From Prorocentrum cordatum (Eukaryota; Sar; Dinophyceae; Prorocentrales; Prorocentraceae): a stretch of 64,000 nt of DNA. The stretch covers positions 145,001-209,000 of the forward strand of contig CAUYUJ010015764.1 in assembly GCA_963575745.1 (NCBI GenBank). The letters run 5' to 3'. Below are positions 53,901-63,748 of the stretch, one piece after another. Below the pieces are notes generated by a model. That model was given only the letters and a program-made list of their open reading frames with translations. It had not been told where the DNA came from and searched no databases. The number at the start of each line of letters is the position of its first letter. Within the stretch, counting starts at the first letter, position 1. The translations under genes and the position numbers were made by a program.

Positions 53901-55509
53901 GGACGTAGACGTGGAGGCGGAGGCGGAGGACTCGGCGGAGGCGGAGGACTCTCGGCGTCGCTGCCAGGACGTGCCGTGCCTTGCGGCGCGGCCCCAGGCG
54001 GCCCCAGCGCGCGGCCAGGGTCCCCCTTTGGAAGAGCGGCGCCCCGCGAGGGCGCGGGCTCGCGACTGCTGGCTGGCGCCGTCGGCAGGAAGTGCGCGGA
54101 ATCCTGCTGCCTCGGGCGCAGGGGCGGTCGGACGCAGTGCACGTCGACACTATATATCTTCCTCTGTCGCTGATTACCGAGAAGAAGAGGTGCTGCTCTC
54201 GCGCGACTCGCTTTGGCTTCCCCGGGGCTCTCTGGTGCACGCTCCGAAGATCCCCCCTCCGCTCCGAAGTACACCCACGTGTCGTCCACGACCAGCGACA
54301 GGTACACGCGCCAGAGCAGGCTCCAGCAGCTCGGGATTGACTCGTAGTCGAACGGTATCTCGAAGTACTTGATGAAGAGGTACTGGCCCGAGATGAGCGG
54401 CAGCTGAACCTGCCGTTTGGCGGGCAGGCGCGGGGCCCCCCCCCCATGCCTGCTGGCGGCCGCGGGGGGCGGCGAGGGCGGGGCGCTGCAGCCCCAGCGG
54501 CCCTCTGGGCGCGGGTGGCCTGGGGCGGTCCGGCTCCTCCGAGCCCGCTCCTCCACCGTCGGGCAGTGGCCCTTTCTGCTTCGCTTTTTCCACCATCAGC
54601 GGGCCACTGCCACAGCACGCTCGGGGTGCCGCCCCCTGGGTGCCCAGGTCAGTGTGGATCGCTAAGAAGGGCAGGGCAGCACGGGGTGGTCAGGGGAGCC
54701 AGCTCGTCCAAGCCCGTTCCTCCCCCTCTGGACAAGGACCCTCTGCTTCGCTGAACGCGCCCCTGCTTCCCTATCTCCCGACGGCTCGCCCAGGCATCGC
54801 TTCTGGACGGGCTGGTAGGGATGCGCCACGCGGCGCAGAGGACCTCTGGCGGCGCAGAGGACCTGACACATGGGGGTACCTGACCGCACCGAGGGAACTG
54901 CTGGGCCGTGCAAGCCCCCCGCAACGAATCGCCCCCCGCCCTTGGCCGACGCATCCTTCCATTATCAGTGGACCACTGCCCGATCAACTTCACTTCCCGT
55001 TCAGGATGCCGCCCCCTGGGCGCCCAGATCCGCCTGGATCGCTAAGAAGGGCAATGTGGGGGGAGGAGGGAGGACGAAGACGCCAAGCCAACGGACAAGT
55101 GGTACGGCCCTTGCGTCGGTGCTGGCCTGGACAGGTCCGCGGGTTCGTTACCCTCCCATTCGGGGATTTTGAGACGGGTTCCCCCCCCTTCGGTCAGCCG
55201 TGCCCAGGGCTCCACCAATGAGGACCCGTCCTTGCACCTGTCTGCGAATCCGAGCCCATCCTCGCTCCCTCCCTCCCTCCCTCCTGCCTCCTCTCTCCTC
55301 CCCACTCCGCTGACGTCCTCCTCCCTCGTCCTCCCTCGCCCTCCCTCCATCCCTCCCCCTGGGGGCAGGGGGGGCCCAGGGAGGCTGGGAGCCAGCAACT
55401 GAGAGGCGACGATGTGCACGATGCAGTGGCGCCACTCCGCTACGGACGCCGGCGGCTTGTCCTGCTGGATCTTGAAGGGCTGCAGGTGCTTCGTGTTCTG
55501 GACCAGCAC
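39292..55509 (-). CDS. Methylsterol monooxygenase-like protein (fatty acid hydroxylase family), 7 exons, both ends missing
   Basis: Membrane di-iron oxidase of the type that removes sterol C4 methyl groups in the endoplasmic reticulum. Exons in coding order: 55509-~55397 (NTKHLQPFKIQQDKPP), 54409-54265 (VQLPLISGQYLFIKYFEIPF ... VVDDTWVYFG), 51832-51786 (HRALHDRRIYKHIHK), 48498-48439 (VHHTYTSPFAPDAEYEHPVE), 46187-46102 (TVVLGIGFFLACLFFTSHLL), 42768-42692 (DSHSGYEYPMNILHLIPFYN), 39364-39292 (EHDWHHQYFNGMFAPTFTYW). The three histidine clusters HxxxH (HRALH), HxxHH (HKVHH) and HxxHH (HDWHH) are complete, and spacing follows MSMO1/ERG25. All joins except the first keep frame exactly with AG acceptors. 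Donors are GT (51785, 46101, 42691) and GA (54264, 48438); the donor after 55397 is unclear. The first transmembrane exon and the C-terminal exon after ..TYWDR were not found. Confidence 0.85.
39430..40054. other. Intronic spacer, nothing recognised
   Basis: Mixed-composition sequence within the last recognised intron of the sterol-oxidase-like gene. No repeat or coding signal. Confidence 0.4.
40055..41040. repeat. ~74-bp tandem repeat in two blocks around a ~52-bp repeat
   Basis: Units with CACGCAGATCGGCGGGGTCA start near 40079, 40152, 40228, 40301, 40374, then 40854, 40927 and 41000. Between the blocks (40385-40810) another repeat, GGAGCGGCCCGAC followed by GAGCGGG, occurs about four times. 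Confidence 0.9.
41041..42475. other. Intronic spacer with (GAA), (CTG) and G-rich tracts
   Basis: A GAAGAA tract at 41145-41210, a CTG tract at 41849-41903 and purine-rich sequence at 42190-42360. No exon recognised. Confidence 0.6.
42476..42552. repeat. (CTC)n microsatellite
   Basis: Perfect CCT/CTC repeat followed by degenerate units. It lies in the intron just downstream of the HSGY exon. Confidence 0.95.
42880..44589. other. Intronic sequence, no gene recognised
   Basis: 42885-42945 has four copies of an ACGCTCTG motif, including the palindrome GAGCGTTCCGGAACGCTC. The rest has protein-like open frames but no recognisable domain on either strand. Confidence 0.4.
44590..45060. repeat. ~75-bp duplicate and (GGA)n tract
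   Basis: Two copies of a segment with CCTCACACGAGC and CCCCGAACCCTGGGA start at 44590 and ~44665. A long GGA/GGAGGG microsatellite follows from 44818. Confidence 0.85.
45061..46101. other. Intronic purine-rich sequence
   Basis: Scattered AGG/GAGG tracts, a short TA run (45620-45640) and a (GGGA)n run at 45960-46000. No exon recognised apart from the one that ends at 46102. Confidence 0.5.
46200..47180. repeat. GACGGCCCC-type short repeats
   Basis: From about 46660 to 47170 units such as CCAAGACGGCCC and CCACGACGGCCC recur; same family as 14560-15080. 46200-46650 holds nothing recognised. Confidence 0.7.
47245..47440. repeat. Dispersed ATCGAATCGGA-rich repeat, copy 1
   Basis: About 150-190 bp with GAATGCGCGTCG, GATCGGGCTGCA, GCGCCATGCAAG and several ATCGAATCGG words. 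It matches 53536-53700 and, in part, 56760-56840. Confidence 0.75.
47441..48300. other. Intronic GC-rich sequence, no gene recognised
   Basis: GC-rich open frames on both strands without domains; ends in a G run at 48219-48233. Confidence 0.4.
48301..48397. repeat. (CTC)n microsatellite
   Basis: About 32 uninterrupted CTC units, 40 bases from the intron donor of the VHHTYTSP exon. Confidence 0.95.
48536..48740. repeat. (GGA)n microsatellite, complementary in sense to the CTC tract
   Basis: Interrupted GGA tract on the other side of the 60-nt exon 48498-48439. With the CTC tract at 48301-48397 it could pair around the exon. Confidence 0.9.
49462..49981 (-). CDS. Right-handed beta-helix-like protein fragment, two exons, nested in an intron
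   Basis: Exon 49981-49892 (EAIRVDKPVTIKGGAIIM) is joined through a 97-nt GT-AG intron (donor CAA|GTAAGAG, acceptor CACAG|GAGG) to exon 49794-49462 (GVEVERGARLYLQDSKIACA, EPRILVTGNCFTSWNNAAIY, LRGSVSASIEGNTF). The second exon ends at a consensus GTATGT donor. Short turns with stacked hydrophobics (VTIKG, LYLQDSKI, ILVTGN, SIEGNTF) fit pectate-lyase/NosD-type parallel beta-helices. Start, end and function are unknown. It lies on the same strand inside intron 51785-48499 of the sterol-oxidase-like gene. Confidence 0.6.
50014..50180. mobile_element. MITE-like foldback element
   Basis: 167 bp with ~35-bp terminal inverted repeats: CATGTTTACCAGCCTCGAAC plus GTATCCCTATCCCTA at the left, and the reverse complement of CATGTTACCAGCCTGGAACA plus TATCCCTATCCCTA at the right. 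A second internal inverted pair (AATCTTAGGGATT / AATCCCTAAGATT) is present. No coding capacity. Confidence 0.75.
50190..50570. repeat. ~90-bp degenerate tandem repeat
   Basis: Four units marked by CACACGGATCGTGCCCC variants (about 50266, 50357, 50453, 50538). No gene. Confidence 0.6.
50571..51195. repeat. Inverted-orientation GGCCCCAAGA-type array
   Basis: CTTGGGGGCCTC and CCTCTTGGG units; reverse complement of the family at 14560-15080. Confidence 0.75.
51196..51785. repeat. GGTTGCGCCAT repeats and spacer
   Basis: AGGTTGCGCCATAGG words and a ~100-bp diverged duplicate (51231-51370, both halves with CGGGCCACCAA). 51390-51785 has nothing recognised up to the intron donor at 51785. Confidence 0.5.
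51915..52350. repeat. (CT)n microsatellites
   Basis: Three CT-rich tracts (51934-51958, 52141-52190, 52216-52348), the last two each followed by a GTGGSGGCCAAGCCC segment. Confidence 0.9.
52351..53535. other. Intronic sequence, no gene recognised
   Basis: Part of the 54264-51833 intron. Long GC-rich open frames without domains. Confidence 0.4.
53536..53960. repeat. Dispersed ATCGAATCGGA repeat, copy 2, followed by (GGCGGA)n
   Basis: 53536-53700 resembles 47245-47440, with the same order of GAATGCGCGTCG, GCGCCATGCAAGC and ATCGAATCGGAT. 53755-53955 is a degenerate GGAGGC/GGCGGA tract. Confidence 0.75.
54585..55055. repeat. Direct repeat of ~100 bp in an intron
   Basis: CATTATCAGTGGACCACTGC ... 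GATCGCTAAGAAGGGCA (54958-55053) repeats the diverged copy at 54590-54685. Both lie in the intron between exons 55509-55397 and 54409-54265. Confidence 0.7.
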
Positions 55510-56269
55510 CTGCGCAACCCGCCCCAACGAGCGCCGCCAGGATGTCTACATCCACTGCCGCGGGGACGTGTCCCAGGGTCTTGGGGAGCGGTGGATCCCA
55601 GGGCACGACTCCGAAGCGATGGATATGGACACCTGCTAGCGGTGGAGCACATGGGGAGGGAGGAAGAGGCCGGGCAGGAAGCGAGAATAATGATTGGCAT
55701 CGCGATGAGGACGCGCGTGGTGACGAGAGTGGACGCAATTGGGGAATGTCATCTAGCGAGAGCGTCACGCACTAGCTGCATAAGATGCGCGATGAAACAA
55801 AATGCCGCCCTGCACTGAGGCGGCCACCCCCTGCAGGCAACCAGCTCCTCGATCTGGCGCTGCTCCCTGCTGGCGCAGGTCTCGTTGCTGCCTGGCCTGC
55901 TCTTCCAGCATGGCGGCCTGCTGGCGCAAATCGTGCTGATACCGCCTGGCCTACCCTTGCAGCTTTGCGGTCTGCAGCTGCAGGAACTGCTGCCTGCATA
56001 TATGCAACCTGGTGATACAGGTCCCGCTGGTTTGGAGTCTTTCGTAGCTCACTGATTTGCCTGACCAGCTCCTACAGCTTCCAACGCAATCCGAATGAGC
56101 AGCATGAAGAGTGAATCGTGCTGCCCAAACAACCACTGGACATGGGCCAACCACGGCACCTGAGACCGGGACATGTCCCGCACCAAATGCCGAGGAAGGA
56201 GGCTGTCCACGAGTTGTGCCATCTTGATCAATATATTCCCGATCGCGCTCGTCATCGCTGTCTTGGCGC

Positions 56270-56690
56270 AGTGCTACACTTTGATCTGATGGTCAGATTC
56301 TCAGTGCGGTACTTGAGGCACTCATCCACGAGGTCCTTGGCCAAGCCCCCCTGAAACTGTTTGCGGAAGAAGTCCAGCACCAGATGAATTCCGACTGCTT
56401 GCGCAATTGTGTCGCGCAGCTGCTCGATACTCTCCCCCTCCTCGGGGTGGTCTCCCGATGGCCTTGCCTGTGGTTTCGAACACCCGATGTGTGGCTCCTG
56501 CACGCTTCACTTGAAGCCAAGAGGTTCTATCCTGGCAAGCTGCAACGCCTTCAGACTAATGCCGATCACGTCAGCGCGAACGTTGGCTGAGTGATACCAG
56601 GTCCTGCACGTCTTGGACGACCCAGCCATGCTGTTGACGTGATTGTCCATTTTCTCGAAGAGCTTGCATTTGCAGACGCTGGGGAAGAAG
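56270..56690 (-). pseudogene. Unrecognised protein-coding remnant
   Basis: Two minus-strand frames look protein-like: LFEKMDNHVNSMAGSS and ADVIGISLKALQLARIEPLG (about 56680-56515, ending in a stop), then in another frame IHLVLDFFRKQFQGGLAKDL and VDECLKYRTENLTIRSK. A frameshift separates them. I do not recognise the family. Confidence 0.3.
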
Positions 56691-56739
56691 CACAGGTCTA
56701 CGCCCGCGCGCGAGCCCTGAGGAACGCAAGATCTCGATC

Positions 56740-57045
56740 ATGCTGGCAGGATCAGCCAACATGGAATCGGGAAATCGGGTCGAATCGGATCGGGCCGGCC
56801 AGGATCGATATCGAATCGAATCGATCGGATCGGGATGGCCTCTGGCTGGCGGAGGCGACTGCCCAACGAGAAGCTCGCATGACCCAGAGCAGGCACCAGC
56901 CACCGCGTGCACCCCTCGCCAACAGCGTTCGCGACATGGCCGCGTGGTGCATAATGCTGCCAGGGTCAGCGAAACACCAATCGACATGCGCAACTGGTAC
57001 GGGCAGCCACGGAGGCGCCTCTGTAACAGCACTGGCTTGAGCAAA
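56740..57045. other. Partial ATCGAATCGG repeat and spacer
   Basis: 56760-56840 contains GGATCGATATCGAATCGA-type sequence like the other two dispersed copies. The rest holds nothing recognised. Confidence 0.5.
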
Positions 57046-57160
57046 CATGGGTAGAAAGGACGAGGGAAATAATGAAGACGCGAAAGTAATGATGGTGATT
57101 ATGCTGATGGTGATGGTGATTATGCTTATGAATATGATTATGATGATGATGATAATGATG

Positions 57161-57191
<31 letters not shown>

Positions 57192-57830
57192 GTATGATTA
57201 TTATGCTGATGATGATGATGATGATGCTGCTGCTGATGATGATGATGATGCTGATGGTGCTGGTGCTGATGCTGATGATGATGCTGATGCTGCTGATGAC
57301 GATGGTGGTAATAGCGATGATAATGATTATGATACTGATGATGATGGTGATGATGATGCTGGTTTTGATAATACGAATGATGACGGTGGTGATGATGACG
57401 CCGATGACGCCGATGATGACGATGATGTTGATGCTGATGACGATGATGATGACGATGGTGCTGATGATGACGACGACGATGATGATGATGGTGATGATGA
57501 TGTTGATGATGATAGTGATGGTGATGGTGATGGTAATGTTGATGATGCTTGTGATGATGACTACGATGATGGTGATGGTGATGGTGATGTGTTGGTGATG
57601 GTGATGGTGACGGTGATGATGATGGTGATGATGATGGTGGCGACGACGACCACGAAGATGATGATGACGATGATGATGATGGTGGTGATGATGATAATAA
57701 TGGTGGTGGTGATGATGATTATGGTGAGAATGGGGATGAAGAGGATGAAGATGGGGTGGGGACGAGAACCAAGACCAGAACGAGGACGAGGACGACAACC
57801 AGGATGGAAATTTACCGATCATAATGCCTG
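57046..57830. repeat. (GAT)n interrupted microsatellite
   Basis: GATGAT with GCT, GGT and AAT variants over ~700 bp. The long Met-rich and His-rich frames are artefacts. Confidence 0.95.
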
Positions 57831-59398
57831 CATCCTGCGATGCGCTTGATCAGCGAACTGCTGAAGAAATCTAGAAAATTGGAACGCATTGGTAGATGTG
57901 TATGAAATTCGATTGCTGCCACATGGGATACCTGGTGCGAGTGGATATGTAATCAGTCAGCGCCGCATTTCCTTCTCTGCTGGTCCCATCCCAAGCGTGG
58001 GTGAGCAACACAAAGTACTAATACCGCTACTCCCTGAACCTCTTCGGGGGTGCATTCAGAGGAGGACTGCGAGGCGAATCGGGCCGCGGCGACGAGGAAG
58101 GGTGGCGGTATGGGTACCTCTTCCTCCTCTGAAGGCTGCTGGCACCTGTCCTCGCACCCTGGGGATCACATCGGGGGCCACAGACGAGCCTCTCTTCGGG
58201 CCGTCTCTCGGAGCCTTCCAGCAGCCTCCCACCGCCCAGCGGCGGCACGGGCGGAGGCTCCTCCGGCCGCCCCCACGGGTCCCGGACGGGCCCGCGGGCG
58301 TCCAAGACAGCCCAAGTCAAGACGCCATGCGCTCAAGGTGGCCCCAAGTCGGCGAGAGCTCACCGGGGCGGCCCAAGGCGAGGGCAGTCGGGGCGCCGGG
58401 CTGGAGGGGGCGGGGGCGGCGCGCGAGAGGAGCGCGGCGCGGGGCTCGCCGGGTGGATGTTGAGGACCACCGTCAGCGCCTCAGGGGGCCGGGTGGTCCA
58501 CGCAGGAAGGCCCTGCTCTGGTCGCCTCCCTTCCATCTTTGCTCCCATCCCCCCCTCGACCTCACCTCCCTCCCCCCTCCCCTCGCATCCATCCTCCTTC
58601 CCCTCCCTCGTCTCCTCCGCTGTCCACTATCCTTCCCGCGGGCCCCGCCTCTCAGCACTTCCCGCGGGGCACAACGAAAGCTCGCGCACGTCCCTCATAC
58701 CTCCTCCCTCCTCGTCTTCCCTCCTCCGCCGCCCCTCCTCCTCGAGCCCACGGCTGCTCTGAAAGGGCCCCCGCCCTCCCAGCAGCCACCGCGGCGGCAG
58801 CAGAACAGGCAGGTGCTGCGTCGAGCTCAGCGCAGTCAGGGTGTCACAGGTACAGTCGGACCTAGGCCAGAAGAACATCCCCCAAAGAGCACGAAACCCT
58901 CCGTCGGCCCAAACACACAGAACATCCAAGGGCTCCCTCCCCAGGATGCACAAGAACACCCGACCAGCACGAAGAACACTGGGGCAACCGCCCCGAACCG
59001 ACCTCGATCTTACACCTCGCTCCGACCGCACGCGGGCCTGCGTCCCGGCGGGTGGCCGCAATCCCTCCGCTCATCGTGGCACGTCACCGATCTTGACCGC
59101 CTGGCTGGCGACGCGCTTCTGACTCGGGGTCCTCTTCGGGGCCCGAAGCGGCTGCGGCAACCCCGCGCGCGTGCTGTGCAGCGCGAGGGCACGGCAGCTC
59201 GAGGTCAGGATTACGAGATTGAAGAAACCTGGCTCCCTCTCCGCCCCCCCCGGGGGAAGAAGGGCGTCACGTCGCACAGGATCTCGACCCTACACCTGGC
59301 ATGGGCCAGGGGGAGGGGCAACTGCCCTCTCCTTGGAGCACTCGGGGGGGCTCAAGATCTTGCTCCTGCTCCCGCTGCCGTTTCTGCTCCCGCTCCTT
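57831..59398. other. GC-rich sequence, no gene recognised
   Basis: Continuously open in one plus-strand frame, but Pro/Arg/Ala-rich without domains. Two CT-rich tracts (58556-58620, 58700-58745). Confidence 0.4.
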
Positions 59399-59443
59399 CC
59401 TCCTCCTCCTCCTCCTCCTCCTCCTCCTCCTCCTCCTCCCCCT
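59399..59443. repeat. (CTC)n tract at the 5' edge of the RNase H LINE
   Basis: CTC repeat ending in CCCCCT. The same composition (CTC)nCCCCCT follows the 3' end of the LINE at 61343-61392. Confidence 0.9.
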
Positions 59444-60972
59444 TTGTCTTGGAGGACCACAAGGGTCAGGAAGTTGTCCTAACTAGCACGTCTCCCGCCA
59501 AAGTTCTTTGTGATCTCAGAGCTGCGTGGATGCACATGCTGGCTGCGAAGGCCGCTAGCAAGTTCGGACACCCTGGAGAGTCCTTGGACACGACTGTATG
59601 TTGCCAATTGCTATCCCCTGGCAGTATCCTGTCGTATGCAGAGAAGTGCATGTTGAAGGCGTTTGTTACACAGTGCTTGTGGTCCAAGTGGCGCCTTGCT
59701 AGATGTGGGTATGATGTGGAAGATCTATCGTGTCCTCTGTGTGGGTATCCTAGGGATGATCTTCACCATCGCCTGTTTGCTTGCTCTGCTACTCTCAGTG
59801 TTAGGGATGAGTACCTGAAGGAAGATGTGGTTGACTTCATCTGCCGAGAAGATAAGAAGAACCCTCTCATGCTTGGTTTCCAGTTGGTTCCTGAGAGTAT
59901 TCTGAGACCGCCCGATGGCTTCGGGCATGAGAGTTTTACCTTCTCCTGTGTGGACGCCAACCTGACCCCCTTGGAGGCGTTCAGAGACAAGATGTGTTTT
60001 CATGACGGGTCCTGTTTCAAGGAAGGTCACAAAGTCCATCACTGTGCTGGCTGGTCATGTGTTTGTCTCCAGGAGGATGGGGAACCTTTTGCTATCATAT
60101 CGGGCAAAGTAGGGGCCAAGCTGCCACAGACGAGTCCTGCTTCGGAGCATGTTGGGTTTCTGGCAAGTTGCAAGTATGCTAGCTCGGCGTCAGAATTCTG
60201 CACGGACTACAAAGGGCTCGTGGCAGTGAACGAAAGGCCCTTGGAAGTGGTTGCTGACAGAAGGTCGTATTATGCTGGACCCGTTCTCCTTGCTCTGAGC
60301 CACCTGCCCAGACAAGACGCTCTTGCCATCACAAAAGTGAAAGGCCATCAGAGTGCTGATTGTTTCGAGCCTTCCTCTGTGGACCCGTTTAGGGCCAAAG
60401 GAAATCACTGGGCTGATGTGGCTGCAAAGGCGGCTGCGATGACCCATTCCCGTCCGTCGGAGAACGAGCTTTTTGAGTTTAGTTTTGAAACGTCCAGCCT
60501 CAGGAGTTTTCTGATTTATGCGGCCAAAGCCCTGTTGCTCTGGTCAAGTCTTGCGCCTGCCAGGACCAGCAGCCGTCCGGGAAGGGCAGGCGCCTCCCGC
60601 GCTGGTGCAGCCAGTGCCGCCACTGCTGGTGGCAGTGCCGCCCGTGCCGCCACCGTCAGCGCCGCCTCAGAGGTGCTGGGCGTGGCTGGCCGGGGAGAGC
60701 CAAGACCCTCCACTCCCCCTCGGGGTGCCCCCCCTCCTCCTGCCCCTGCCCCCGCTGGGGCCACTGTGGGCCCGTCCGTTGCCCCCGCTGTTGGTGGGGC
60801 GCAGGCGCTCCTGAGGAGGGATCGTGGCCACGAATTCAGGTGGATTCGAGATCTGTGGGCGTGCACGCGTTGTCTTACTCGTGTGCGTTCGGACCCTCCG
60901 CAGCCTGCTGCGGACTGTCTTGGCTTCAACCCTGTGCTATGTGCCCTTGTGCAAGAGCATCTGGGGGCATAA
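59444..60972 (+). pseudogene. LINE C-terminal region: CCHC-like knuckle and RNase H
   Basis: Open for ~510 codons from the CTC tract. CPLCGYPRDDLHHRLFAC is a CxxC-H-C zinc-knuckle-like motif as found after the RT in LINEs. RNase H motifs follow in order: FHDGSCF (first Asp), EFCTDYKGL (Asp), ITKVKGHQSADC, and GNHWADVAAKAA (last Asp). A Pro/Ala-rich linker and a C-terminal CTRC pair end the frame. No start codon belongs to it, so it is a 5'-truncated copy. Confidence 0.75.
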
Positions 60973-61243
60973 AAATCACCTGACGGGTACCCCTGATGGG
61001 GTCACCCTCTTCTGCTGCATGGACTGTGGGAGTGTTTCTGAGGGGGTCAGGCTTGGCGGGTTGGCGAGAGCCTGCAAGGGCGGGCCCTCCTCCAACCACA
61101 CGCGTAGCAACCTCTCTCGGCTTAGAAGAGGCATCCATCCCAATAATAGGGATGTGCCGCTTGACGAGCTAGTGCCTCTTGCTGACTTTACTCGCGCTGT
61201 GGATGGCAGTGGTTCGGCTTCGACTGGTGAGGTGGGGAGTTAG
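60965..61243 (+). pseudogene. Out-of-frame C-terminal zinc-binding tail of the LINE
   Basis: A single-base frame change near 60965 moves the reading frame to GHKNHLTGTPDGVTLFCCMD, CGSVSEG and LSRLRRGIHPNNRDVPL, which completes a second Cys pair and a tail. The frame ends at 61243. Confidence 0.55.
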
Positions 61244-61342
61244 TCGCTGGCGCCCTCCCTCTTGGGTTTGGGCTGTTAGCGATTTCCTCTCTGTCTTGCT
61301 GGTCTTAGCCCTTGCGATGCGACGTGTCAAATCAAATCAAAT

Positions 61343-61578
61343 CCTCCTCCTCCTCCTCCTCCTCCTCCTCCTCCTCCTCCTCCTCCTCCCCCTCCTCAGC
61401 AGCAGCAGCATCATCTTCATGATCCCCATGATCCTCATGATCCCCATGATCCTCAGAATCCTCATCCTCATCCTCCTCCTCCTGCTCCTCCTCCTCGTCA
61501 TCATCATATCATCACATCATCACATAATCATGATGATCACCATCCTCAGCATCATCATCATCGCCAGCAGCAGCATCC

Positions 61579-61632
<54 letters not shown>

Positions 61633-62188
61633 GCATCATCAGCATCATCAGCATAATAAGCCTCCTTAGTATCATCATCAACACCATGAGCATAATCATC
61701 ATCAGCAGCAGCAGCAGCATCACCATCAATGTCATCATCATCATCATCATCATCAGCATCATCAGCATCATCAGCATCATCATCATCATCATCAGTATCA
61801 CCATCATCGTCATCGTCATCGTCATCATCATCATCAGCAGCATCAGCATCATCATCACCAGCAGATTCATCTTCATCTGCATCTTCATTGTCGTCATCAT
61901 CACCGACATCGCAACACTCATCATCAGCAACATCAGCATTGGCATCAGCCTCGTCGTCATCATCATCACCATCAGCAACAGCAGCAGCATCATCAGCATC
62001 ATCAGCATCATCATCGTCATCATCAGAATCGTCATCGGCGTCGTCGTCCCCGTCGTCATCATCATCATCAGCAGCATGATCATCACCACCACCACCACCA
62101 CCAGTATCATCGTATTCAGCATCATCGTCAGCAGCAGCAGCATCAGCATGAGCAGCCTCAGCATCATCCTCATCAGCATCATCGTCAC

Positions 62189-62220
<32 letters not shown>

Positions 62221-62221
62221 A

Positions 62222-62317
<96 letters not shown>

Positions 62318-62704
62318 AACCATCATCATCGTTATCAGCATCACCAGCATCACCACCACCATCACCATCCTCAGTCAAGCCTGCATCATCCGCAGCATTA
62401 TCTTCATCATCACTACCACCGCCAACAGCATCGTCATCATCATCGTCAGCAGCGTAAGCATCATCAACAACAGGATCATCAACCTCCTTATCAGCACCCT
62501 CACCACCACCATCCTGAGCAGCAGCATCCTCAGAATCGTCATCAGCAGCAGCAGCATCATCAGCATCATCATGACCATGACCATCAGCATCATCATGACC
62601 ATCATCAGCATCAGCATCAGCATCATCAGCAACATCATAATCATCATCATCAGCAGCATCATCAGATCAGCAGCATTATCAGCACCTCCGTCACCAGCAT
62701 CACT
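61343..62704. repeat. (CTC)n then (CAT)n/(CAG)n microsatellite
   Basis: CTC to 61392, then interrupted ATC/CAT/CAG repeats for ~1.3 kb. The long Ile-, Asp- and Met-rich frames are repeat artefacts. Confidence 0.95.
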
Positions 62705-63220
62705 ATGAGTTAATCAGCAGCAGCGTCAGCAGCATCAACATCAACATCTGCATCATCGCAATATCCCTTATTGCTTTGGAATCCCAACGTGTCACCTGAC
62801 CCGCCGATCCGAATCACACTCAGGATGTTCCACCTTACCCCTCGAAACAGTACACAATCAACTGTTGTCAGGGCATGGCCATGTTGTCGTCGACGTTGCG
62901 ACATGCGCGGCAGGAACGGGACGCGGTGCACATCGCGCGCAAGAGTGCGGAATGTCGTTCTCGTCGTGGCGCCGCGCCAGTCCCTCCCAGCGAATTGTGC
63001 TCCCGCTTGGGCGCAGCGCAAGTTGTTCGCGCCGCGCGCGAGCGGGCGAACTGTCGCTCTCACCGAAGCAGCGCGGCTTTCGCTTGAGAGTGGCGTTCCC
63101 GCTAGGGCGCGGCACATATCTTCTTCGCTCGCCCAGGTCGTTCGGAGCGGGACAGCACGTGAGCGGGGGCGCGTCGCCGTCGCCCAAAGCTCCGTGCAGA
63201 GTTTGCGCAACAATTGGCGC
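62705..63220. other. Unique GC-rich spacer, no gene recognised
   Basis: Two overlapping open frames without domains. Words such as TCCCGCTAGGGCG and CGCTCTCACCGAAG resemble reverse-complement, diverged copies of the dispersed GCGAAA motif. Confidence 0.35.
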
Positions 63221-63228
63221 ATGTAGTC

Positions 63229-63288
<60 letters not shown>

Positions 63289-63411
63289 AAAGTCGTCGTA
63301 GCAGTAGTAGTAGAACTAACAGTAGCAGTAGTAGTAGAAGTAGTAGTAGTAGTAGCAGTAGTAGTAGGTAGTAGTAGTCCTAGTACTAGTGCTAGTAGTA
63401 AGTGCAATAGC

Positions 63412-63476
<65 letters not shown>

Positions 63477-63530
63477 CAGTAATAGTAGTAGAAGTAGTAG
63501 CAGCAGCAGTAGTAGTAGTAGTAGTAGTAA

Positions 63531-63573
<43 letters not shown>

Positions 63574-63716
63574 AGTAGTAGTAGTAGCAGTAGTAGTAGT
63601 AGTGGTGTGGTAGTAGTAGTAGTAGTAAGTAGTATAGTAGTAGTACATAGTAGTAGTAGTAGTAGTAAGTAGTAGTAGTAAGTAGCATTCGTAAGTAGTA
63701 ATAGTAGTAGTATGTT

Positions 63717-63748
<32 letters not shown>

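Larger units (their letters stand above)
59444..61342 (+). mobile_element. 5'-truncated LINE with RNase H domain, inserted in a (CTC)n tract
   Basis: 1.9 kb comprising the C-terminal third of a non-LTR retrotransposon and its 3' end. It begins directly after a CTC tract and ends in three CAAAT units (61327-61342) followed directly by another CTC tract with the same terminal CCCCCT. The RT and endonuclease are absent. Confidence 0.75.

Noticed and set aside
57047-57849. Met-rich and His-rich ORFs in the GAT tract
   Set aside because: Microsatellite translation only.
61179-62708. A 509-aa Ile/Ser-rich plus-strand ORF and Asp- or Met-rich minus-strand ORFs
   Set aside because: Pure products of CAT/CAG trinucleotide repeats; no non-repetitive protein sequence.
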